Part shown: piece by piece, positions 23,901 through 35,900 of the stretch
Position numbering within the stretch: position 1 is the stretch's first letter
Layout of the letters: every line of letters starts with the position of its first letter
Made by a program: the position numbers and the translations under genes
DNA from: Akebia trifoliata
Lineage: Eukaryota > Streptophyta > Magnoliopsida > Ranunculales > Lardizabalaceae
Direction: 5' to 3'
Assembly (NCBI GenBank): GCA_017979445.1
Contig: CM030717.1
Location: 24,725,288-24,789,287, forward strand
DNA: 64,000 bases
Notes under the pieces: generated by a model
What the model was told of the DNA's origin: nothing
Database searches by the model: none
What the model saw: only the letters and a program-made list of their open reading frames with translations

Positions 23901-26900
23901 TATGAAATATTACACACACAAAAAAAAGTAACATCATCATCACCATCGAAACCTTATCCCAAAGATTTTGAGTCTGGTAAATGAAGGATGTTCCTCCATT
24001 CCACTCTATCCAAAGTATGTATGTGTTCACATATGTTTTCTCCATCTCCATCCACGTAATTTTGGTTTCTTCCTCTTGCTCTTTTAAAACCTTTAACATG
24101 GCTATTTATATAACTAGGTTGTTATCAACCTTCGTTGAACATGCTCAAACCATCTCCGCCAACTTTCATTTAGTTTATTATTATTTGAGTTACTCCAAAA
24201 TGTTCCCAAATGTGTTCATTTCTAATTTTATCTTTCCTAGTCTTTCCACTCAACCATCTCAACATTCTCATCTCTACTACGCTTAATTTATTAACATGAT
24301 GCTTCTTGACCGCCAAACATTCAGGTCCATAAAGCATAGTTGGCCTTACTGTCATCTAATAAAATTTCCAATCAAATTTGATTGGTAATATTCAAGTAGA
24401 AGACTAGATGCTTTTGATAATTAAAATTGTAGATGTTGGTAATTATCAAAAGCATCCCCAATTTTTCTTTTAATGTTTACAAAGGACAAAAAATTGCATA
24501 CATTTGTGGCTGTTAATCTAGGGTGCAAAGTGGGATGATTTCTTCTTATGTACTACCCCCCTCTTGGAGCCAATTCACAGGAAAGGATCATGTAGTTGAG
24601 AGCTACGAGTAAGGTTGGTACTTGAAAGAGGGATTATCTTTCCAAAGGAGGGAAGTTGACCAATACAAAATATACCTTATCTAGCTTGTTAGTTAATTGC
24701 ATGTACTTTAGTCTGATCCCAATGTTTTTGGCTAACAAGTTGAAAAGCCTAATGAAGAACTTCATGTGGAAAGATATTGTAGAATATAAGAAAATGTCTT
24801 CTTAAGAAGTGGGGTGGTTTGGGTTAGAACCACTAAAGATATAAATTTAACCCATCTAGGAAAGCAACTTTGAAGATATAGGGAAGAGGTGGGATTTTGT
24901 GGAGAAAGGTGTTAGAGCTAATAAAGGTGAAGTTTTGGAGGTCGCATAAGTAATATAAGCCAATATTCTTATAGCCATAGTGGGGGGCGAGATCTTCTAA
25001 GGGCATGAAAACCTTTGCAAAGTTCATGAACAGAAATGAGTTGTTGGATCTTCCCTTGGCAGGCAAGTGTTTCACTTGGTCTAACAACCACGAAAATCCA
25101 ATTGTGACCCAAATTGACAGATTTCTTATATCCCCGGTTGGGAAGAGTTTTTCGGATCAGTTAACCAGTCAACGCTACCAAGTTTAACTTCAAATCACCC
25201 TCCCATCCTTCTGGAGGCCGAGTTAATCTTGAATCGCAAAACTCTATTTCATTTCGAGAACACATGGTTAAAACACAAAGACTTTTCAAAGTTGGTGGTC
25301 TCGTGGTGGAACTCCTGTGAAGTTGATGCAAGGCTAGGAGTGAGGTTTAAGGAAAAATTGAAGAACCAAAAAACCAACCTGAAAGCATGGAACAAAAAGT
25401 CATTGGTCGGATTAAGGTAAAGAAGTACAATTTGGAAGAGATCCAAAAGATTGACAAGGAGGAAGAAGTTGTAGGAAGGGTGTCTACTGAGGTAAGAGTG
25501 GCTAGAATTAATCTGAGAACAGAGTTGCAAAAGATTGCCTTGATAGAGGAAATCAGTTGGAAACAAAAATCACAGATAAGATGGTGAAGGAAGGGGATAA
25601 TAATTCAAAATTCTTCCATCAGGTGGCAAACTTAAATAGAAGGCGCAACTTTATTTCTAAAATCATTGTTGGTGGATTCTGGTGGAAGACGAGGCCAAGA
25701 TCATGGATTCAATTGTGGTGTTTTATCCAAAACTCTATGCAAGAGAGTTTGAGAATATGTCAGTTTTGGGCAGCTTGGGGTTCGATGTTATTTCTTCAAT
25801 ATCAAAAAATTGGCTTGAAAGATTATTTGGAGAGGAAGAAGAAATGTTCCAAGCCATATGTTTGGGTCATCTCAGCCAATCTAGCTTTTATTAATGAATT
25901 CATACTTATCAAAAAAAAAAAAAAAAAAATCTCAATGGGAACAAGGCTCCTAGCCAAGATCAGGTATTCAATTGTAGCGTTTTATCCAAAACTCTATTCC
26001 GCAGAGTTTGAGAGTAGGTCAGTTTTGGGAAACTTGGGATTTGATGTTATTTCTTCAATATCAAATAATTGGCTTGAAAGATTGTTTGGAGAGGAAGAAG
26101 AAATGTTTCAAGCCATATGTGATCTCAGTGAGGACAAGGCTCCAAGCCCGGATGGTTTTTCATTGGCTTTTTTCAAATTTTTGGGAACACAATTTCGTTG
26201 ATTCCCAAAAAGGATGGAACTAAGGAGCTTTCAAATTTTAGACCCATAAGTCTAGTGTGTTCATGTACAAAATCATCTCAAAGCTACTAACCTTGAGAAT
26301 GGTAATGCTATACATAATCGGGAGAGAACAAGGGACGTCAAGGGTTGTCAAATTTTAGATGGGGTTTTGATTGCATGAGTACATTGACTTAAGAAAGAAA
26401 TTAGGAAAATCTGGTGTGGTTTGTAAAATTGAGATCGAAAAGTCACACGATCATGTTAATTGGAACTTCTTGTGGTACATAATGAGTTGTATGGGCATTG
26501 GGAAAAATAGATTGGGTGAATTAATTAAAAAATGTGTGTCCACAACTTCCTTCTCAATCTTGGTGAATGGGTGCCTGACTGGTGTTTTAGAAGCTCTAGA
26601 GGGGTAAGGCAGGGTGACCATCTGTCCCCTTTCCTCTTCAACATCGTGCTAGAACCATTGGGCAGAATTATCTCGAGAGCAATATTGGTAGGGGTTTTAA
26701 GAAGATTTGGGGGTGATTCCTTAGGGCCGATAGTCTCACATTTGCAATTTGAAGATAAAGCTCATATTCCTAAACAAATCAGGCATATCTATTTAAAGGT
26801 ATCTTGGGTTGTCTTAAAGCAGTGTTTGGTTTGCCCATCACTCGGTGTCACACCACAAAAATTCAACCCTAGGCACAAAATTTCGACAAAATAAATAAAA

Positions 26901-29900
26901 ACACAATTGAAGGAATTTAAATAACATAACCATCTGCCATACATGATCACTGCCCAAAAAAAACTGAAATAGACATGTGTCCTCAAGCATCATCACCTAC
27001 CTGACATATATACATAAACAAGAGTAGTGACATGTATCGTGTCCATATATACAAAGAGATATCCAAAAGACTCTTAACCTAACTCTAGTCTCAAGACTTT
27101 CATTAGTAATACTCAAACTCCTCTCCAAGAAACTTTGAAAAAATGTCTTGGGATTATGAGGATTAAGCGCTCTGGGCAAGTGGTTGAGGAGGTTTGGCAC
27201 AAAAAAGGACTTTTAGAGAAAAGTCATTAAAGCAAAATATGGTGAAGACCCAACGGGTTGGAATTGTCGCCAGACCAGGTTGCTTCATGGGTGTGGCATT
27301 TGGAGAGGGGTAGTAATCTGATCTCAGATTTCAATAAGCACATCAGGTTCAAAGTGGGGAATGGTAACCGAATCCATTTTTGGGAGGATTGTTGGTGTAG
27401 GAAGACTCCTTTGAAAGATGCCTTCCTAACTTTGTTTACCCTTTCAAACAAAATGATCCTTATTTCTTCCTTCCTAGTTTCTAATGGTGTAGTTAGTTAT
27501 TGGGACCTAAGTTTTAAGGCGAAGACTTCAATGATTGGGAAATTCAAGAGGTTGCTTCCTTAAAGAGCTTAATTTCTGATTATGCAAGTGACACCCAGGT
27601 AGAAGACTCTCCAGGCTTTGGAAAGGGACCTGTGACTATAACTTCTCTATGAGTTCCTTTTATCAGTCACTTGAAGGAGGATGGAAGGCAAATTTCCCGA
27701 TAAAAGCTATTTGGTATCATTTGAACCCATAAAAAATCTCTCTTTGTTTGGACTGCGTCATTGGGAAAACTCCCGACTTTGGATAATCTTAGGTTTAGTG
27801 GTATGTTCACCGCAAACTTTTGTTTATTATGTATGCAAGAAAATTGGGAAATCATTTGACACTTGCTCATTCATTGTTTATTATCCATCACTCGCAAGGA
27901 GGAGGGAAGGCAAATTTCTAGATAAAAGCTATTTGGCATCACTTGAACCCACATAAAATCTCTCTTTTTTGGAGGGCTTCATCGGGTAAACTTCCTTGTG
28001 CCTGGTTCCTCTTCAATCAAGTATAGTGTTTTATTTTATTCCCCTTACAGACAGTAAGTCAATGGCCAGGGCTGGATGCCCATTAAGACGGTGTTTCAAA
28101 ACTTGCAATTATGATTTATACTTCGCTCATGAAGTAGTGACCGATTGACCAATTCATAACGCCAGTCCCAACAAGTAAGTCATTAAAAGTCATTTAGAAC
28201 CTGGGCACACAACCCTTGTTGGTGATTGGTGAATAGCACACTGACTTGGCAACCTCCCTTGACTTCTTGTTATGCTTAGCCAATTATGGAAATGCGCACC
28301 GCGTAGTAAAAGTACACTTATCATAATCTTAGGTTTAGGGGTATGTTCATTGCACTCTTTTGTTTATTATGCAAGGCTAGTGAGGAATCATCTAACCACT
28401 TGCTCATTCATTGTACTTTTGCTACCTTGGTGAGGTCTCACTTCCTTTTATATCCCACATGTCTTGGTGCACCCCCTAGTCATTCTTTCAGTTTCTTTTT
28501 AGTTGGAGCGCCACAAAGTTGTCTGGTAGAGAGAAGTTTCTTTGGGACTTAGTACCTTATGCCATTTGTTGGGGACTATGGAAAGAAAGAAGTTGAAGGA
28601 TTTTCAACAGGGAAAGAGCTACCTATTCAAGATGTATTTTTTCTATTGTGGATTTTATTCATTATTGGTGAAAGAAAAATGTAGATTGTAGGGGCTTTCT
28701 TCTGAGCATTTTTTGTTTAGGTGGGATCTTGCTTGTGACAAGGGCAATTGTAGCCTTTATAATCCTTTCTTTTAAGGCTATTGGAAAATAGTAGATAGTA
28801 GTAGTCTAATTTTGTTATTTCTATGTTTCTGTTTCTGTGTAAGGACATTTATGTCCATTCACCTATGTAAGGGCATTTTTGTCCATTCACCTTTTTTATT
28901 ATTATATATATCTGCCAAGCTCTTAATTAGAGATTTGACAATTTTACAATTCTTCTTGGTATCAGAGCCATTAGAATTCCTCTATTGGTTCTCCTTCGAT
29001 CTCCTTCGTCTTTTTTGATCGCATGCTTCCATAACTCTCTGCGCTGTGTTTCATGCCCTATTTTGTTCATCGTTAACCTATTGGCTGGACTGTTAGGTCC
29101 CTTTTTTTATCTGCTACTGTAGAGTCTGCATCAGTTTCTCAAGCGACTCTTGGCACCATCGATTTGCAACATCTCCATACTCAGATTTCAGCCATTGTAC
29201 GGGATCAGATCCAGGCTCACACTTCCTCATCCTCGACTGTTACGTCGGTTATTATACCTCAAGGTACATCCTCTGCACTTCATGCTACTCAGTCTGGCTC
29301 TGCTCCACTGACATGAGTAATTGATTCTGGCGCCTCTGATCACATGACTGATGAGTCTAGTTATTTTACATCCTCTATTTTCCCTACTATTCATAGGGAG
29401 GTTCGTCTTGCTGATGGGTCCCTCACACCTATCCACAGTAAGGGTACTATCTCATTATCGCCTAATTTTTCTCTTGACTCCGTGCTTCATGTCCCTCACC
29501 TATCTCTTAATCTTTTATCTGTGAGTAGTATTACTAAATCTTTAAATTATTCTATAACATTTTTTCCTACTCACTGTATTTTTCAGGACCTGACTTCGAG
29601 GAGGATTTTTGACAACGGGTATGAGAAGGATGGGTTGTACATATTTGGATCTCAATCGATTGCGGCTCCAGCTTCTGTGCTTTCATCATCTGGGAGCCAC
29701 ACTTTTTCATCTGTCTTTAGATTTATGGCATGTTCGCTTAGGACATGCTAATTTTCAGCACTTGTATTCTTTATTTCCTGCTTTAAAAACTTCTTGTAGT
29801 AGGCACAAATTTCAGTGTTCTGTGTGTGAACTCTCTAAACACACTCGTACCTCGTATATTCCTCGTATGCATCAGTTTAATGCAATATTTGATTTAGTTC

Positions 29901-32900
29901 ATTCTGATGTTTGGGGGCCTTCCCCTGTTACTGTATTTAATGGTCACAGATACTATGTTACATTTATAGATGATTATTCTCGTTGCACTTGGGTTTATTT
30001 GATGCGTTCTCGTTCTGAGGTGCTTCCTATTTTTGTTAATTTTCTTAAGATGATTCAAACTCAGTACAACATCACTGTTAAATCTCTCAAGTCAGATAAT
30101 GGGGGGGAATATATTTCGGATGGGATTTCGTTCCCATCTTCATGAGAATGGTATGCTCCATCAGTTGACATGTCCATACACTCCTGAGCAGAATGGGGTG
30201 GCAGAACGTAAGAATCGTCATCTCATGAATACAGTCAGGTGTCTTCTTCGAGGCATGCATGTTCCTAAGGCATATTGGAATATGGCAGTTCTAACTGCGA
30301 CTTTTCTTATTAACCGCGTTCCGAGTCGCACCTTAGGAGGACAGGTACCTCTTCATGTTCTTCAACCCGACCGCGCTCTCTTCCCCATTACTCCTAGAGT
30401 CTTTGGGCGCACATGTTTTGTTCAAAATAGGACTCCCACTCGTACTAAATTAGATGATAAAGCCATTCGGTGCGTCTTCTTGGGTTATTCTACTATGTCC
30501 AAGGGGTGTCGGTGTTATGATCCGATTTCTCACCGTGTCATACATTCTCTTGATGTTACATTCTTTGAAAATATTCTATATTTTCGTACTACTTCTACTT
30601 TGCAGGAACCTTTTTCTTCGCAGGACCCATCACCTATAGTGCTACCCTCTCCGATCTTTCCTTCACCTCCGTCAGAGTTTCAGGTCTACACTCGTCGCCC
30701 TCGTCCATCTCCACCTTTGCCAACCTCCTCCTTGGACTCAGGTATATCATCTCCTACTCTTACACCTATACCTGCTCCTATTCCTTTTTTTTCTGACTCT
30801 CACTTACCTATTGCTCTTCGCAAAGGTAAACGAGGGTGTGTTACTGATCATCCCATTGCCCAATTTGTCTCCTATCAGGGTCTTTCTCCTTCTTATCAGC
30901 CTACCTTGCTCTTATTGATTCTATTCGAGTTCCTCGGTCTGTATCAGAGGCTCTGCAAGATCCTCAGTGGACTAGAGCTATGACTGTTGAGATGGATGCT
31001 TTGCAGAAAAATAATACCTGGGAACTTGTTACCCTTCCATCTGGGGAGCGAACCGTTGGTTGTAAATGGGTCTTTACGGTGAAATACCTCGCAGATGGCA
31101 CTGTTGATCGGTATAAGGCGCGACTAGTTGCTAAAGGGTTTACGCAGACTCCAGGAAAGGATTTTGGTGCCACATTTGCTCCTGTTGCCAAACTTTCCAC
31201 TGTTCGTCTTCTTATCTCTTTAGTTGCTTGTCACTCATGGCCTCTTCATCAACTCGATGTGAAGAACGCTTTCTTGAACGGTGATTTGACTGAAGTTATA
31301 TATATGGACCCCCCTCCTGGGTTTCATCTTCAGGGGGAATATTGTGGGAAGGTATGCCGCCTTCTCAAATCTCTGTATGGTCTGAAACAATCCCCGCGAG
31401 CTTGGTTTCAACGTTTTTCAGAAGTTATTTTGTCTATGGAGTTTACCAGATGCCACTCAGATCATACTTGTTTTGTTCATCGTGGATTAGATGGTCGATA
31501 TGCCATTGTTCTAGTATATGTAGATAATATTATCTTGACAGGAGATAATGCCCAGTGGATTGACAGGGTGAAGATGATATTGGGTCGTGTTTTTAAGGTT
31601 AAGGACTTGGGTCCTCTCAAGTACTTCTTGGGGATAGAAGTAGCTCGCTCTCGACGAGGTATTTCACTATCTCAGCACAAATACACATTAACCTTCTTCA
31701 GGATACTGGTATGCTTGGTTGTCATCCTGCCTCTTCTCCTATGGATCAGAATCATCGACTTCATATCGAATCTGGTGATCTATTATCTGATTCGGCTTCT
31801 TATCAGAGACTTGTAGGTCGTCTGATTTATTTGACTAATACTAGACCGGATTTGACCTTTGCGGTTAGTGTAGTCAGTCAGTTTATGCATGCTCCGCGTA
31901 CATCTCACCTTGAGGTCGTTCATCGTATTCTTCGCTACTTAAAGTCACGTCCTAGCCTTGGGCTTTTCTACTCATCCACTGCTCAACCACATTTGTCATG
32001 TTTCACTGATGCTGATTATGCGGGCTCTCTTACAGATAGGAGATCTACCTCTGATTTCTGTACATTCCATGGAGGTAACCTTATCTCATGGAAAAGTAAG
32101 AAATAAAGTGTGGTCTCTCGTTCTTCTGCTGAAGCCTAGTATCGTGCTATGGCTCTTGGGACATGTGAGCTTCTCTGGCTTCGATCTTTACTAACAAAAT
32201 TGGGATTTCCTCTTTCTGGTTCTTCCTCGTTGTTCTGCGACAACAAGTCTGCTATCATGCTTGCTTCTGACTCAGTTCTTCATGAACAAACTAAGCATAT
32301 AGAGGTTGATGTTCACTTTCTCAGGGAGAAAGTTCGATCTGGTGCCCTTCAGACAGTCTTTGTATCTTCTTCAGATCAACTTGCCGACATGTTTACAAAG
32401 TCTATTGGTCCTTCTATCTCTAACTCTCATCTTATCAAGGACATTTATGTCCATTCACCTATGTAAGGGCATTTTTGTCCATTCACCTTTTTTATTATTA
32501 TATATATCTGCCAAGCTCTTAATTAGAGACTTGACAATTCTACAATTCTTCTAAGGCCACCTAGGCCTCCTTTAATAAACTGACTTACCAAAAAAAAATC
32601 TTACAGTCATAGTGAATGGCAAGAGATTTGCAATGTCAGGATCATGTTCAGAACATAATCACCAAATTCAGTGACTTATTGAAAATGCCGCGATTAAATC
32701 ATGACTTTTTCTATTACCGATTGAATCATATGATTTGATAGCAGCTTTTTTAATAAGTAGCATTTTTTATGAACTCTACAATTAAATCGCAAACATCATG
32801 ATTAAATAAAATTTTTAAAAAATGGGGGCATTTCAATAAAATTTATTCCCATATCCAGTCCTAGATGATACCTAGTAAAAACTGTGAAGATGATGGTGAC

Positions 32901-35900
32901 CATTTAACCAATGAAGTATAAGAGAATGGGGATGACATTGAATTCAAGGATTTTTTATCAATTGATGAATGCTTAATTGGATTCATGATTGTAATTTTTT
33001 TTATATTTTGAATGATAAAAATCTTGAATGTGTTGTGGACCTATGGTTACTTTTTGTGGATACATAGATGACATAAATATGAGATTTGGTGATCTATTAT
33101 TTTAGTTTAATATGGTATTTGATGATAAAGTATGAGAACACCTATTAAGAAAAATTACACAACCCTAATCCTACCTTGATTTTTTCTCCTTTTTTCAATT
33201 TCTTGAATTTTGCAAATTTTCCCCTTGACTACTTATTCCTAAACCTTGATTTGATGACTATGGTTCTGAAGATTTATCAGGTTCAAGAGGTGATAGAGTT
33301 CTCTTTTAGGTCTCCCCAGAAAGTTGTTTTCTCCAATTTCTTTTGTTGTCAACCAAGAAATGAGGAGCAACGTAGACCTTTTTTTAAGGGATGATAAATG
33401 TAGACGAATTTGTTCATATCCATGATTTGAATGTAAATTGATTTTCTTGTATAAATTCTTCATTGTAATCGATCACTATATAAGATCTCTTTAAGTAGTG
33501 TTTAGCTTGAAGATCAAGCTCAAAGGAGGTGTCAAGAAGAGTGAAGGACAAATTCAAGATCAAGAAGAATGAAGGACAAGACCAAGATTCAACACACGAC
33601 AAAAATGGATTGAAGAAAATCAAGGTTAGTATGTGAGTATCATTGGTCGGTTGACCGACCCATGAGCGGTCAACCAAACCCAAAAATGAGTTTCTTTTTT
33701 TTCTTCTCTCTCAAGCGACCCAACATATTCGGTCGACCAAACCTAAAACTTGAGAACCTCTTTACTTGTTCACTCGGGCAACCGAACCCGAAAGTCTCAA
33801 AACCCTTGAGTTTGGTTCGCTCGGTCGACTGAGCGCTAAGAAGCAATCTTGCGACCTCTTCTAATTCTGTTTCAAACAATCATATTTTTTAGATAGATTT
33901 GGTCTTTTGGTTTCTTCAAACTTGTTAGACTCCTTTAGAATTGATCCTAGTTTGCTAGGATTTCTCATTCAAACCCTATCCCTCTTTCTCTTCTATAAAT
34001 AGAAGAGACCTCTCAAAGATTTTCATCAAGAAAAAAGAAAAGAAAATATATTTAGATCTGAGAGAAAACTTCTGAGTTTTTCATATCTTCTTTCTTCTTC
34101 TCTAATTCTTCTTTTAGTAATATTTTGAGTTAGAGAAAAAGCGAAAATTGCTTCATTTGTTATACTCCACTAAGATTTCTCGTTGTGAAGTCTTAGAAAA
34201 CCTTGGGTGAAAGTCCCTAGCATAGTATTGTGGCAGTGTGCTTGCTTTTCTGTGTAAACGGTTGTAATCCGAAAGCATTGAATAAAAAGACATCAGCTCA
34301 AGATTTTGAACTTTCCGAGAGTGGAGTAGGGATCGAGGTCACCGAACCACTATAAATATGTGCCTCTTGTGTGGTTTGAATTTCTCTTAACTCAACTACT
34401 GTATGTTGTATCTGCAAATCTGATTGTCTAATGTTATTATTACTAGGTTAAAAATTTTAAATAGACATGATTTAGCAGAATACCTATTCAAACCCCCCCC
34501 CCCCTCCCCTAGGTGTTCTTAATAGTAATTTCAATAAAGCTTTTCTAAGGATTCAAGCTTTTGAATAAACTTAAATGGTTGAAAGATGAATCCAATTGTT
34601 GTCCTCTTAATCATTTAGATAAATCCTCATTAAAGAAGACAAAAGAGTTGGCGGTTTGATTAGAATGGAGTTTTTTCTACATGTGCTTTTTACTTGACCA
34701 TAATTCATGTTTTGCTCATTCATGCGCCTCTTTCATTTTGGACTCTTTCACCCAAGGAGGCCTTTTTCATTTATACATATTGTCTATATAAGATTTTGAT
34801 GGGCTATGATAACAGATATCTTCAAATCTAATAAGAAGATTATTATAAAGAACTGTGTAATGTGCAAGAGTAGAAGGGAATCAATCAACAAGCCGTTCCT
34901 ACACTGTAACAAAGCTAGGGAGGTATAGGATCACTTCCATCTAGTTAAATGGGATTTTTAGGTCATAACTAAGAACATAGAGGTTTTGGTTCTTGGAATT
35001 CCTTTTCCAACGAACGGTTAGTTGGTTTATCTCCCTTTTGCAGTGTGTTGGGGCATTTGGAAATCGAGAAACAATCAATCTTTTGTAAAAATCAAGACAT
35101 GGAGAGGATTATCCTAGGTGTTACCAAGGTTTTTTTTATTAAGTTAAAGTTTTATTAATAAAAAACAAAGACAAGAATCTCCAAAAGATAAAACTTATCA
35201 AAATAACATAGAGTAAGACTCCTACTATGCAGCCTCTAAGTTACAGAAAAAATCCCACCTTACAACAAAGTCTTCAAAAAGATCCCTTTGCATTCTTTGA
35301 AGACTTTACGCCAAAAAAACAAGAGCCCCAAAATGGAAAAAATAATGTCTTGCAATTGAAATCCCTTGCCTTCAAAAATACGCTAGTTCCTCTCTCCAAA
35401 GCCCCTAGCAAACTGCAAAAGGAAGGATGCGCCACAGAATGCATTTTGAGGCTCTAAAGTAAGCAACCCACTCTAGCCAACTTTCAAACAACTCTTATTT
35501 TTTATAGGTAAACAAAATTTTATTAAAAGATATAAAAAAAAACGAACAACTCTTTGGTAGATCTCGGAAAACAACAACCAACCAACCAAAGAGACAGAAG
35601 TGAGACCACACCTTATGAGCACAATTGCAATGCAAAAGAAGATGATCCACTGTTTCCCCACTACTCATACACATCAGACAACAATTAGGGGTTTGGAGCC
35701 CTCTCTTTATCAATTGATCAAGCATAGTTAATATTCCCAAAATTGCATGTCACACAAACAATGAAATTTTGGAAGGCGCATTAGCTCCCCAGAAAAATGA
35801 AGCAAGAAAAGCATAAGTTATCCCCCAAAAGACAGCACCATACATGGATCTCACTGAGAAAACCTTGTCTCTCGTGCCATCCCATTATCTATGGTCCTCA

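Larger units (their letters stand above)
24980..28840 (+). pseudogene. LINE (L1-type), EN-RT-zf-RVT, fragmented
   Basis: In order on plus: endonuclease C-terminal part (LLDLPLAGKCFTWSNN at about 25030, IDRFLISP); linker FHFENTWLKHKDFSKLVVSWW; EEISWKQKSQ and VKEGDNNSKFFHQVANLNRR before RT; SEDKAPSPDGF (about 26130) and FRPISLV; RGVRQGDHLSPFLFNIVLEP (about 26600), whose following FADD box has decayed to FEDKA; KWGMVTESIFG region (27350); and zf-RVT motifs KISLF-W-ASLGKLPTLDNL (27730) and SNHLLIHC (28400). Two blocks are duplicated in tandem, and foreign blocks of about 300-350 bp interrupt it at 26830-27180 and 28020-28320. The 3' tail is separated from it by the copia element and lies at 32557-32598. 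Confidence 0.75.
28845..32551 (+). mobile_element. Ty1/copia element with 111-bp LTRs, gag-truncated
   Basis: Direct repeats of 111 bp (28845-28955 and 32441-32551) differ at two positions. They are flanked by perfect TAAGG duplications (28840-28844, 32552-32556). The first is followed by TGGTATCAGAGC (28957-28968), the tRNA-Met primer binding site. The LTR termini are ACATTT...TTCTTC, not TG...CA. Only about 320 bp separate the primer site from the protease, so most of gag is missing. It is inserted near the 3' end of the plus-strand LINE, in TRM1 intron 1, antisense to TRM1. Confidence 0.8.
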
